Shown piece after piece: positions 24,225-35,239 of a DNA stretch of 64,000 nt. The position numbers and the translations under genes are program-made. Numbering within the stretch: position 1 is the first letter of the stretch; each line of letters opens with the position of its first letter. The notes beneath the pieces were generated by a model. That model searched no databases. It was given only the letters and a program-made list of their open reading frames with translations, and was not told the DNA's origin. The stretch is from Rhynchospora pubera. Its lineage: Eukaryota > Streptophyta > Magnoliopsida > Poales > Cyperaceae. Location of the stretch: NCBI GenBank assembly GCA_028095005.1, contig CM051460.1, positions 66,441,676 to 66,505,675 on the forward strand. Direction: 5' to 3'.

Positions 24225-24605
24225 TTGCTAAAATATTATGCATAGCACAGATGTTTTCATGCTACAGATTCATTATTAAATATAATCCTTCAAACAATCG
24301 ATCCAAACCGTTCATTATCTTCTTCATATTGAAACCTCATTAGAAACCAAATTTTACATTTTTTTTTTTTTTAGATTTTTAAAAATCGCAATTATTGAAG
24401 GGTCCAGAATTTATTAGATTAAGGATTTTCAAAAATCACAGAAAAATAGTAAAAAAATTAAAAAAATATAAAATTTGGTTTCTAATGAGATTTCAATATG
24501 AAGAAGATCATGAACTGTTTGGATCGATAGTTTGAAACATAAAATTCAAAAACTAATCCGTAACACGAAGGTCATTCATACTATACATAGCATTTTAGCA
24601 ATCCT
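24225..24605. mobile_element. Palindromic MITE with GATTGCTAAAAT ends
   Basis: The left end GATTGCTAAAATATTATGCA is matched inverted by the right end ATAGCATTTTAGCAATC. The internal arms also pair (TTCTTCATATTGAAACCTC against GATTTCAATATGAAGAAG). No exact target duplication is seen. It is non-coding and distantly similar in internal wording to the other palindromic elements. Confidence 0.68.
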
Positions 24606-24858
24606 CTATATATATTTAACGCATTTGATATATATAATTTTGAGCTGCAATTCGTAAACTTTGATATATTCAAATTGATATTCTTATCATGAATATTTTT
24701 TTTATTTCTTTAAAAATTTAGCATACGTTAAAGGTATCTTTTATAATGAAGTCAACATATATAGTTGTAGAACCCAAATAAATCTAAAGGCGATTCAGTG
24801 AGCTTAAAATTATTATACAGTCCTGAGCAATGGTACTTGATTTTTTTTTAAAAAAAAT

Positions 24859-25980
24859 ATATATTTTTTCAGAAGATTTAAGTTTAATGTCTCGGCTTCT
24901 ATTACTCGTTTTTGATACAAGAAGTTTTTTTTTTTTGAACCGAAAGCTCTCCAAACAGGGAACCAAGCAATTTCATTAAAAGAGTTTTAACATACACAAC
25001 AGTATTTGAAAGTAAATCTTAAGGGTTCTCTTCCAACGTTATTTCTAAGCAAAAACAACAATCCAAACTGACTACAAAGGAAACTAACAAGTTTAACTGA
25101 AGGTGCCCTGAAAGAGAAACCACCAACAGAGCTTACAGACATAGACAAAAGAAAACTAAAAGCAACAGCAACAGCTAAATGGAGGATGTGTCATCAGTGG
25201 AGCCATTTTTATTGTTCTTCTTTGCTGCTTCTTGCTTCTTTGCCAGGTCCATGAAGTTTTTTTCCATATCTATTTTCAAGTCAGTCCAGTTAGTGAAATA
25301 ATTAAAAGTATTGAGATAAAGATTGTAAAAGGAAGTTTTTCCTTTGTCCCTAAAGAACACACTATTTTTCTCATTCCAAATAGTCCATCACCATGCACCA
25401 AACAAGGCTTTTGCATAACTTCTGTCATTGGAATTAAGCTTATTTCTACTTGACCTGAGACTGTCTATGTTGCCACAGTTCAGAGAGATTTTTCTCTTGT
25501 TGAACATGTTGACCCCTGACCAGAAACCTACAGGCGTTGGGCAAGTGAAAAATAGGTGTTCAACTGTTTCAGAATTGTGGCAGAAAGCACATTTATTAGG
25601 CCCCTGCCAATCTCTTTTCTGAAGGTTATCTATGGTTAGAGTTTTGTAGGAATAGTTTGACTTTCAGGGGGACCTTAAATGGCCAAACAGTGTTGTTCAT
25701 ATTTATTTTAATTCCTCCATTGTTTAAGAAGGAGTCGAAAGAACTAAATGTGTAGATTCCTTTGCTATCAAAATTCCAGATGGCTGTGTCATTTGTATTG
25801 CTTAGAATTAAGCTGTTGATTAGTGCCAAAATATTTTCTTTTTGGCCTCTGATGGTTCTTGTGATTCTCCTAGTTAAGGAAAGTTTGGCTTGGCCGTTGT
25901 TAACTATTTGACTAATAGAGGCTGAAGGATTTTTTGATTTCTTAGATACAAGAAGTTGAGAAAGGTATCCACAAAGAGTA
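24859..25980 (-). mobile_element. LINE retrotransposon remnant, 3' part of ORF2
   Basis: On the minus strand, broken frames encode the C-terminal part of a plant LINE ORF2, the RVT zinc-binding region. Around 25830-25640 the protein reads ...TAIWNFDSKGIYTFSS..., then WPFKVPLKVKLFL. Around 25620-25430 it reads DWQGPNKCAFCHNSETVEHL, then FFTCPTPVGFW, with the expected C-x2-C...H...C pattern. Continuation to 25175 (FGAW, a TGA, then WTIWNEKNSVFF) ends at a TAG. At least one frameshift and one in-frame TGA are present. The reverse-transcriptase core and ORF1 are missing. The 3' tail of 183 bp is duplicated at 23076-23259. Confidence 0.8.
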
Positions 25981-26420
25981 CATATTACATTACATTTATA
26001 TTAGTTATTATTTTATTCTTTATTCTAATTTTATGTTATAATTAACAAATACCAATATAGAGGATTTGAATCTATTAACAATAGCATAAATTGATAAATT
26101 TAACAACACCTGAAATTAGTAAGAACTAAGAAGAATTATAGACATATTATTATCATTATAAATTAATTGCATATCATATACAATTTTGAGTATCATGTAA
26201 TAATTTTATATACAAATTTACCATTTTACCTGTACGATATTTTTGTCAACAAAAGAACTAAGGATGGGATATATAATAATAGCAGTGGTACATATTTTCA
26301 TCCGAAATTAATTAATATAAAAATTTATACACCAAAAATTTTAATATACAGAATTAATATATTTTTTTAATAAGAAGAAAGTTCCAACGCGTTTCAGAAG
26401 CGAGTATTCGAATTCCCCTC

Positions 26421-26477
26421 CGTACGCGTTTATAAAACGCGCTCCAACCCTCCCAACGCGTTTTATAAACGCGTACG
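26421..26477. repeat. Subterminal hairpin 1
   Basis: A perfect inverted repeat of 21 bp has arms at 26421-26441 and 26457-26477 with a 15-base spacer. Each arm holds ACGCGTTTATAAAACGCG-type sequence with two CGCG boxes around a TATAAA core. Confidence 0.92.
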
Positions 26478-26530
26478 AAGGGCGATAAATTCAGCCCTGC
26501 AGTTACGCCTTTTGAGGCGAGTCAGGCCTT

Positions 26531-26587
26531 CGTACGCGTTTATAAAACGCGTTCGGAGGGTTGGAGCGCGTTTCATAAACGCGTACG
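26531..26587. repeat. Subterminal hairpin 2
   Basis: The arms are the same as in hairpin 1, at 26531-26551 and 26567-26587, with one mismatch (TTTCATAA in place of TTTTATAA). Confidence 0.92.
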
Positions 26588-26927
26588 AAGGTCATCTCCT
26601 TCAAATTCGAGAAATAGCCGTTTCTAATTTTTTCGTTAATTTCGTTCGGCAGAGAAAGAGAGAAAGAGAGAAGGAGAAAAGGAGAGAAGGAGAGAAGAGG
26701 AGAAGGAAAGAAAGGGAGAAAGAAAGGGAAATAGAGAAGGCAGCGGCAGCGACAGCGAGGGAAAGAGAAGAGGAGAAGGCAGCGGCAGCGGCAGCGAGAG
26801 AAAGAGAAGAGCGGCAGCGGCAGCGAGAGAAAGAGAAGAGCGGCAGCGGCGAACTTGCGACAGCGAGGTTTTTTTCAAAATTATTTTGTATTTTGTATTT
26901 GAAATAGTGATAATTGTTGATAATTAG

Positions 26928-26950
26928 GGGTTTAGGGTTTAGGGTTTAGT
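26928..26950 (+). repeat. Short TTTAGGG telomere-type array
   Basis: About three consecutive TTTAGGG units lie inside the Mutator-like element. The motif matches the common plant telomere repeat. Such short interstitial arrays (telo boxes) are also found in plant promoters and leaders. Confidence 0.75.
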
Positions 26951-27139
26951 GATAATTGATGAAATTGTTGATAATTGATAATTGTGAAATTGTGAAAATT
27001 GTGAAAATTGTGGAAATTGTGAAAATTGTGGAAATTGAAATTGTGGAATTATGGAATTGTCCATATGTATGATTGATGATAATTAGTTAAATTTTATGAT
27101 TGATGATAAAACACATAAATATTACAATGATATAAATAT

Positions 27140-28090
27140 TTAGAGATTTTGACTATCTACATGTTGTAGAATTTCATCCCACCATGGTTGCTCATCTTCA
27201 TCATTCGGTTGTTGTTGATTACTCGCACCAGTGTTGTCAGCGAACTGAGCGACTTCGTTCCAAAAAGCAGCATCATCTTCTTGTTGATTACTCGGAACAC
27301 TGTTGTCAACGAATTGAGCGGCTTCGTTCCAAAAAGCCGCTTCGGTTTCTTCTTTTTCTATCTCTGCCATTCGGCTTGCCGCAATTTGTCGAAGTTCATC
27401 CCTCTTATTCATTTCTCTCAATTTTTGCTCTGATTTTTTGAGCCTTTTTTTCCTTGCCTCTTCTTCCCTAATTTTTTGTTTACGATCCATTTCTTCATTT
27501 CTTTCTTTAATAATCCTCTACGTCTCTATGTCCCGAGCTCTTTGTTCATTCTCGTCGTGACGTTTGTGCTCATGGTAGTGGTCACGCAATATGTTTTCTT
27601 TGTAATTGAAAACTTGAGCACACCTTGTACAGGTCACTGTGTGGTCTCCATTAAAGTTGTATATTTTCTCGTAAACAGTCCAGTGAGTTGGTTCAGACGA
27701 GAGGTAGGGTTTCGGTTGTTGTTGGGGGATGGGTTGAGGTTCTGTGTAATATTTTTTGTACCAGTCATATCGCCTTTGTCGGTTCAGATTCTTTTCGTGT
27801 TCCCGCCATCGCCGCTCCTGGTACTCCTTCTGTTCTCTTTCCGGCCCACCATTAATGTGCCATTGGTAGTGTATTTTTAACTCGAGCACGTCTCCCTCTT
27901 CGGTCGTGTCTTCATGGATGTTGTATTTCAAAATGCGATAACAAGAGCGACAAATTGCCTCGTATTCTCCGTTTTCTGGTTGATTTCTATTGGCAGGGTA
28001 ATGGTAGAAAGTTGGCCAATACTCAATGCGGGTTGCTCTTCGATAGTTTGGAACATCATTATTTGAGTTAGAGCTATTTCCTTTGTCCAT
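27140..28090 (-). pseudogene. Transposon-borne protein with two BED-like fingers and FWNE repeats; one in-frame TAG
   Basis: This is one continuous 317-codon frame from ATG 28090 to TAA 27140, broken only by TAG at 27518-27520. The first 190 residues hold two C-x2-C...H zinc-finger-like blocks. One is ICRSC with a distal HYQWH. The other is VTCTRCAQVF with DHYHEHKRH. Each follows an aromatic W-x2-F/Y, as in BED domains. The region after the TAG is highly charged and likely coiled coil (KQKIREEEARKKRLKK). It ends in three diverged repeats of AAFWNEAAQFVDN type. A TATAAAAGC box about 70 bp upstream (28155-28163) looks functional. BED fingers usually bind DNA in hAT transposases, yet no catalytic domain is present here. 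I do not recognise the full protein. It could be two genes, a read-through product or a decayed one. Confidence 0.6.
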
Positions 28091-28154
28091 TGTACTGAAG
28101 GTTTTAACAAGAAGGAGGTAGTGGGTGTTTGTGCATTCTAATTCAACAATGACT

Positions 28155-28163
28155 GCTTTTATA
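28155..28163 (-). promoter_or_regulatory. TATA box of the BED-finger gene
   Basis: The minus strand reads TATAAAAGC about 65-75 bases upstream of the ATG at 28090, a normal plant TATA-to-start distance for a short leader. Confidence 0.6.
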
Positions 28164-28278
28164 AATAATTTCAGCAGTTCAAAGATGACATTGTAAAATC
28201 AAATCTTGTCATGTCTTTTGCAGTCTTTATCAGAGCATGCTTGTACTTTTTTTTTCTAAAAATTAAATAATACACCTT

Positions 28279-28335
28279 CGAACGCGTTTATAAAGTGCGC
28301 TCCAGGGCTTTCAACGCGTTTTATAAACGCGTACG
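28279..28335. repeat. Subterminal hairpin 3
   Basis: A diverged left arm (28279-28299, CGAACGCGTTTATAAAGTGC) pairs with a right arm at 28315-28335 of the same sequence type as the other hairpins. Confidence 0.88.
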
Positions 28336-28377
28336 AAGCTCTGACAAACGAGAGGAAAGTGGACAGCATCTCTCCTT

Positions 28378-28434
28378 CGTACGCGTTTATAAAACGCGTT
28401 GGGAGGGTTGGAGCGCGTTTTATAAACGCGTACG
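28378..28434. repeat. Subterminal hairpin 4
   Basis: A perfect 21-bp inverted repeat has arms at 28378-28398 and 28414-28434, a mirror image of hairpin 1 at the other end of the element. Confidence 0.92.
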
Positions 28435-28564
28435 GAGGGGAATTCAAATACTCGCTTCTGAAACGCGTTCGAACTTTCTTCTTATTAAAAAAAAATAAAA
28501 TAATTCTGTATATTAAAATTTTTTGGGTCCAAATTTTTATATTAATTAATTTCGGTATTTTCAT

Positions 28565-29723
28565 GATTAGTAGACAGACAAATGTCATTGAAGGCCCATG
28601 ATCCCATCAGACAGCATAGCATTAAATGCCACTGCGCAAATAGACACTGAGACCGGGCCCACGACCATCTAACGTCGTACCTTTCAGATTAAGCTGTCTT
28701 TTTAATATTGCAACCGGACCATGAACAAAACTAAAATGTATTTTTTAACAGATAATATTCCCCAATTAACAGCCACAAAAATTTTATGAAAAATAATAAT
28801 AAAATTAAACCACAATTTAAGACGCTAACACTAATAAAGTAAGCTAGCACTTGAAGTTTTGTAAGTATATTTCTTGTTTTAAAACATTTATTTCTCATTA
28901 AAAATAAGATTTGCCTCCGAAGTTAGCATCTAGCCACCTATAAATGCCTAATTATAAAAAAAGATACTGGATGTCTCCGTTCCGTCAAATGGCAGAGAAT
29001 TCCAAGTTATTCTTATCCCAATCAAAGAGTCCTTACAATGACCGACATGATTTTTAATTTTTTATAGCGAGACGAGAAACGAAAGCCTTATTTTTCCTCT
29101 CTTTCCTTTTCCCAAAAGAAAGAAAGGTAAATATAATTTCTCGCTTCTACTGCTAGCTTTACCTTTGATTTCAAGTAAGCAAGAAAGATTCCCCTTTATT
29201 TTCTTACGTTATTGCTCCCAATTTTTTTATAAGGTACTTCTCAATGAAGCTGCTTGTTGTATCTTTGTCAACGGAATTAGATTTTTCTATTTAAAAATAA
29301 TTCTAGGTCTTTACTTTTTTGAGGAATTAAGGAGCAAAATCATGGTTTCGTCGTCGTAATTTGGGTTAGTCCCATAAAAATTTGTAAAAGGTTTTAGTAC
29401 TACGATTCTCTTAAAATTGGAAGAAAAGAGTTGGAACTTTATTTTGGAAAGTTGAAAGTAGGTTAAGAAATTGGTTCTGTTCAATTCGGTAATCTCTTCT
29501 CTTAGCTTGGGGCTTGGGGATTATGGATTTTGTGAGTTTATTTCACACCAAAAGTTTTCTTATAAATTATGCTTGTTATAATACGCAGGTTGACTTTCTA
29601 TACGGTGTTCATCTTCTACATTTATTGTATTTCCTTTCTTTTAGTTTTGTAATTGATTACATATTGTATTGATAGTAATTAAACAAGTTGTTTCTGTTGT
29701 GATATTTTTCAGGACGTTGAAAA
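28565..29723. other. Promoter and 5' leader region of the saposin gene
   Basis: No other gene is seen. A probable leader intron runs from a donor near 29171 (TTCAA then GTAAGC) to an acceptor at about 29712 (TTTTTCAG), just before the start codon. Long leader introns are common in constitutively expressed plant genes; this reading is inference. Confidence 0.5.
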
Positions 29724-31978
29724 ATGGGATCAAAGCAAGGTCTCCTGTTTCTTCTTCTGGTATTTTGCTGGACTATTGCCAATGCCAGAACCTTCGTCAG
29801 CACTGATATCATTGGTACGAAGAACTTCAGTTTTGAAAACATTTACGGTCCATAAGCCTATGTACTGATACCTGGTATTTGTGATTTCGTGAGGCTGCTG
29901 TTTTATTTATAGCACTAGCCTTTCTAATGAAGTTATTTAGTAGGGTTCTCAGTTATTTGTAGATGAAATTAGAAGTAGATTGCTTATTCAGGTCAGTCCA
30001 GATTGTACATTTGTTTTGTAGATGAAAGTAGATGCTTTTCTGTACGTTTTACTTTCAATGCCAGTCCGGGTTGTTTCCCCAGTTTGGATGGGTTTAGATT
30101 CCAGGTTGATCAGGTAATTGTTAAGGTCCTGATCCATGATATTGGTCGGATTGCTTCATGTCTTTGGGTTGGATTTTTGCAGCTTTTGACTGGTTGGTAC
30201 AGTACCAGTTACTTGGTACAGATCCTATAGGAGACATTTCCTATCTCTTTGATTGTTTTAAAAAGAGTGACGTATGATTTTCCCTTCTACTTCTCGTAGT
30301 TACTGAGTATGTCGTGGGCGCACCTAAGCTGAAGAACAACGAGGTGTGTACAGTATGTGAGAACTTCACAACTCAAGCTATCGAGTACATGGCTGAGAAC
30401 AAAACACAAGAGGAGATCATAAAAACCCTGCACCACGCTTGCTCTCAGATCAAAGCCTTTGAAGAAGAGGTATAAAATTACATAGCTTAAAGTTACAGTT
30501 TGGTCCTTGTTTCTGATATTACTGCTTTAGAATCATAGGTAGTGCTCGACATGTGTTATGAGGGTTTTGCGTGTTTGAATAGTGTGTTATCATTACAATA
30601 ATTTGGTAATATTTAATTACAACAGCAACAACAACTAAGTCTTTTGTCTCAAACAAGTTGGGTGTATGGTATTACTTAGTTGCTAAAATTATAATTTCGC
30701 CGTGATGTATGAGCAGTGCATTTCTTTGGTGGACTACTATGCTTTTCTCTTTTTCAATGAGATTTCAAAGATAAAGCCTGAAGATTTTTGCAAGGAGGTG
30801 AATTTGTGTGAGAGCTCCTTGTCATATTACAAAAATGCTCTCAGGACCAACGGAAATAGTACATGTGAGTTTTGCCACCACATGATTGATGAAATCCTTA
30901 CCAAGCTCAAAGACCCTGACGCTCAGGTATGTTATTGATTTATTATGTTTTTGCAAATTTTAGTTTTGACCTTATATAAAGGGAGTTACCCTTATAAGAT
31001 ACCCAGAATATCATTTTGCTTGCACTTCCATATTTCACTAAAAGATGTGCAAGTTGATGATCACATTTTCTACAAATATACGAGGGAGGGATGAAGGTTA
31101 TGTTGGGTATTATTATGAAGACTTACAAAGGAGCTAAGTGGTCTTCTTCTTTCTTTATTAAGGGTATGCATGAATGCATAGGTTTGTGGGTGTATGTTAT
31201 GTATTGTGATGTTTCGTTTGGCCCTTTATGGGATTGCTTTTGTTCTCCACCTTTGCCTTCTAGGATAATGTGCTTCTCTTTTTTGGACTAATACATTTTG
31301 GTTTGATATATTTGTTATTTTGAAATGATGGCAGTTTGAGATACTTGAGATGCTCCTGAAGGAATGCAGCAAAGTTCAGAATCATGTTCAACAGGTAGAT
31401 ATAATTTATCCTTCTTAGAAGTTCTCTACTTTTAACATCTGAAATAAATTATTTATATTAATGAGGCAGTAAATGCTTTATTCATGAGGATTGGCCAAGT
31501 AATTCCAATAGAATTCCCAAACATATCTTGCAATCTGATATGTTTTGTAGTCTTGTCCCAACTTACTTTTGTGAAGATTGTACCTAGTGAACCCTCTTTA
31601 CTCACTCTCAAGGAGGTGAATATGAGTAAAGCTGGAGTTGTATTATTGTGCATTATTGAGAATATAAGGCACTGGTGTGTTAGAATTTTCTGGAAGACTT
31701 GAGATTTTTTAAGAAAACCAGGAAATTTTTTTGACTTTCAATATGTAGTGCTATTGTGCCTTTCGGTTTTATATGTGTAACTTGAGAGATGATTAATTAT
31801 TTTTTTATTATTTTGACAGTGCAAGAGGCTAGTTATTCAATACACTCCTCTTATTTTGATGAATGGCGAGAAATTCCTGGAGAAGAATGATATTTGCTCT
31901 GCTGTACGTGCTTGCCAGGTCAGCAAAGAGCCCTCTATTGAGTCGGTTGTTCCCAAGAAAGCAAGTATTGATGCATGA
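29724..31978 (+). CDS. Secreted protein with two saposin-B domains
   Basis: The five exons are 29724-29814, 30300-30469, 30717-30926, 31335-31394 and 31820-31978. They encode 229 residues with matching phases and GT-AG introns. Residues 1-22 are a signal peptide (LLFLLLVFCWTIANA). Two saposin-B domains follow, each with the full set of six cysteines. The first runs from EVCTVC through HHAC, QC and DFC to NLC. The second runs from TCEFC through KEC and QCKRL to DICSAVRAC. The intron positions fall between cysteine pairs, as in other plant prosaposin-like genes. Saposin-like proteins bind lipids or assist lipid hydrolases in vacuole or lysosome compartments. The plant members are poorly studied. 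The length and layout are normal and no defects are visible. Confidence 0.93.
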
Positions 31979-32055
31979 AGTGGTTTTAATAGTGGAAAGA
32001 CCTTCGTTGTAATATATGTGTAACTACTAGTTTCTTCTATTATGAGCGCTGTATG

Positions 32056-32582
32056 TAGGGGTGAGCAAAAAGCTCGTAACTCGTGAGTTACTCGAACTCG
32101 ACTCGTTAAAAGCTCGATTATAACTCGAGCTAAAAGAACTCGAGTTGGCATAACTCGAGTTGAACCAACTCGGTTAATAAATGAGTCGAGTTTGAGTTAG
32201 GCTCAACTCGGCTCGTTGACTCATGAGCTGACTCGTGACGTAATAAATTTTAATTTTTTGGAGATAATCACCATGATCTATGAGTATTAATCTTGAGTTT
32301 CAAGACATATTTTGCTTCAAATCAATGGAAAAGAATAAAATTGATAATAAAATTTATTTTTTATATTATTGTAATACTCATAAATAATTATTGCATCTAT
32401 TCACTATATTCACGAGTTGAATACCGAGTCACGAGTTGACTCGAGTTACAAAATGGCGAGTTCGAGTTGGCTCGGTTAGCTCGGAACTGCCTCCCGAACG
32501 AGTCACGAGTTGACTCGAGTTGTAACGAGTTCGAGTTCGAGTTATGCTCAACTCGCTCGAACTCGGCTCGTATACAGCCCTA
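32056..32582. mobile_element. hAT-type MITE in the 3' flank of the saposin gene
   Basis: The ends are TAGGGGTGAGCAAAAAGC and CGTATACAGCCCTA, with an exact 8-bp direct repeat GCTGTATG (32048-32055 and 32583-32590). The interior is full of AACTCGAGTT and ACTCGAACTCG words in both orientations. It starts only 77 bases after the saposin stop codon and may lie in its 3' UTR. Confidence 0.9.
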
Positions 32583-32590
32583 GCTGTATG

Positions 32591-35200
32591 TCATTAATTT
32601 TGAAGATGTACTAGCTGTCACGTATATTTGATAAGATGCAGTACGTGATGCTTTATATTAAGATCAGTTTATATTATTGCATTTTAAGCTTCGTACCAAA
32701 TAAGTTCGTAAAAGAAATGCGTACCTGCAAATCTGCAATTAGAGGATGAGGTATAACTGTCCCAACTATTGGTCTAGTAATAAAGAGCAATATTTCTTAA
32801 GTGAAATGTGGTACGTTTGAAATTGGCCGGGAGTCTTTCATATACATTTAATTTAAAAATAAAAATAAATTGGAAGATTTAACTTTCAATTTATTTTCAA
32901 AAAAAAAAAAACTGTCCCAACTTTTATGTGGTTTTGATCGGTGTAGTTTGTGTTTTGGGAAATAGTGTAGCTGTCGTTGTTGGGCAAATTCGCGTCGCTG
33001 GGGAAAATAATATAAATATAAAAAACCATAATAAGCCTTTTGAGATTTTTTTTTTAAATCTTTTCATAGTACATGTTCCATCTAATCAGATGTCTAATTC
33101 TTTTAACATCTTCAGAGTGGATGCTAGTAAACTTAACCAGCAGTAATGTGAGTACCCCCAAAGTGTCTTTTAACATCTTCAGAGTGTCTAATTCTTTTAA
33201 CACTAAATTCTTTAGATACTGACTGCGTCGCTTGATTAGTTGCTGACATTTTCAAAATATTATTAAACAGAGAAGATCAGGAAAGGAGATTTAATTGCAG
33301 ATCAACAAAAGAATAACATATATCATCATGTCTCTTTGACTACCTTTTGAGTTCTAAAAATTGATTAGAGGGCAGAGAAAAATCCCACAACATATTAAAG
33401 TCTTTCTCATTTTTTTTTAAATCTTGAAGGCTCTCTATTATTTTGGGGGGCCTACATCCATGACATATAATCATATTCTAGATCGTTTTAAGTTAGCTAT
33501 TTCTATCAGTCTTATCTTTGCTCTACCAGATTTTCTCCATAATTAATCAAAAGAATCTTTCAGTCCGATTAAGACTTATAATTAGGTTTAGTGTAAAGAG
33601 TATTACTGGTCCCAACACATATTTAGTACCAGTCTTTTATTTTTGCAACAGTGTCTCCTTTTGAAAATATTTTAACATGTACCAATTGGCATGCATATCT
33701 CAATAGGATTCAAAAAGGGAATTGAACCAAAATAAACGGTCCAACAATAATTCCTGAGCTAAAGAAGTGGTAAAGAAGGATGAGAATTAAAACAATCACA
33801 GCTAACCTGTTATTTCAATGTTGTGCAAAAGTAACAATGCATAGAAGTTTGTAGTTAATTTTTTTGGGCTGTAACTGAATTAGGACAAAAGAAAACCCTA
33901 GTTGATGCATTTAGATATCAAACCATATTTATTCCCGTCAGACATTGTGTTTGTATATACCACAATTCTGGGGTTTAAAATAAATTAAGGTCTCTCTGTG
34001 GTCTGTAAATTCAGTGATTATTCAGCTGATGCAAATATCTGATGGGGAATATATATAAAAATAATATATTTTTTGGTTATTCATTTGAAAGCGATTCCCA
34101 CATGTGCTAAGAAGGCAAAGTTATTTGCAGGTGTAGTATCAAAATATTAGAGTTGTGATACTTCTTAATATATACTTGGCAATTAATTCTATATTGGCCT
34201 TAACTTCGCATTATACCTGGTCTTCATGTGTCTGATCCCATAATTAATGTCGCAAGTTATGTTTGCAAAATTACGCACATTAATTCTATGAGTGCATGAA
34301 ATTTATCGATCGTCCTACTGTTTTTGCCTCTTTCTTGTAAATGTAAAACTATAACTGCTGTCTTTATTTTGGTATTCAACAAAAATAACAAAAGTATGGA
34401 GTTCGTTTGTAATTCCCGTGGCTAAGGTCGCCAACTGTTATAGGATACAAAATAAGTACAAGAACATTGACTTGAATACAGGGATTCAGCTGCTCCTATC
34501 TTAATTTAGTTTCTTACTGCCCATTATCTCTGTACATAGCCCAGGGGTAAGCCAAATGTGTTGCTTGAAAATATTAAGGGCTGGAATGAAAACAAACCAC
34601 TGTAAGCAGTTGGAACTGAGTAGCTGTACTGCAAAAGTGCTAGATTGATATGTGATGTTCATTGTCAATAAGATTTTGTAAAAATTTGTGATGATTGTAC
34701 TTATTTGAAAAAATAACAAAAGGACTGTTGACAATGAATGTTCTAATAGGTTTAAATTCTCCTTACCTAGCTAGGTGATGTTCGTTATTTGATGGCACAT
34801 AAGAATGGGAATCGGTGAATTAATTTGTTAAGGCCAATGTCAGTGAATTCCTTGATATAACCAACCCATAATTATCATGAGTTAAATGCAATTTGTTAAA
34901 TAAAACAAGGATATATTATGTTGTCACATTGAGGCATCGAAGTCACATTAATTGAAAATCAAACTCCTTTCTAACCGTACCACATCAATGGCTCACCTAG
35001 CCTATCGATTCAGGACGACACAGCACAAGACGGCGGCACCACTGCATTCTACTCACTCCCACGATCCTAACAAGCTAGACCCGGATGACTACGGTGGTTA
35101 CTTTCTCCGGAAAATAAAATTAGAAAGCTTACAGATAAATGCGTGGCTTGCTATGAGGTGTCATTGTTTGGGACATGATTGCAACTCATAAATTTAGATT
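32591..35200. other. Intergenic DNA; no supported gene
   Basis: The stretch is AT-rich, with only short unsupported ORFs. One at 34988-35191 (MAHLAYRFRTTQHK, then DPNKLDPDDYGGYFLRK) has non-random composition. It could be an exon remnant of an unknown gene, but no family was recognised. Confidence 0.45.
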
Positions 35201-35239
35201 ATTTTGATTTTGGACTGGATTCAACTTTTGTTTGTTAGA

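Larger units (their letters stand above)
26302..28555. mobile_element. Mutator-like element, about 180-bp TIRs, TSD TATTTTCAT
   Basis: The termini CCGAAATTAATTAATATA and its inverted copy bound a 2254-bp element flanked by an exact 9-bp repeat TATTTTCAT (26293-26301 and 28556-28564). The inverted similarity runs inward about 180 bp on each side and includes AAGAAGAAAGTTC and GAATTCCCCTCCGTACGCG. Long TIRs and a 9-bp duplication are the signature of Mutator-like elements. No MURA-type transposase is seen. Instead the element carries a minus-strand gene with two BED-like fingers (27140-28090), a GA/GCG-rich block at 26650-26870, and four CG-rich hairpins. It is a non-autonomous element or a Pack-MULE. 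Confidence 0.9.

Noticed and set aside
26512..26907. 131-residue ORF rich in Arg/Glu and its 80-residue antisense ORF
   Set aside because: It is produced by a GA/GCG simple-sequence block inside the Mutator-like element and has no independent coding evidence.
27184..27880. Plus-strand ORFs opposite the BED-finger gene
   Set aside because: They are antisense shadows of the minus-strand frame, with no domain or promoter support.
34952..35191. 79-residue plus-strand ORF
   Set aside because: The composition is non-random, but no domain was recognised and it lies next to LTR debris.
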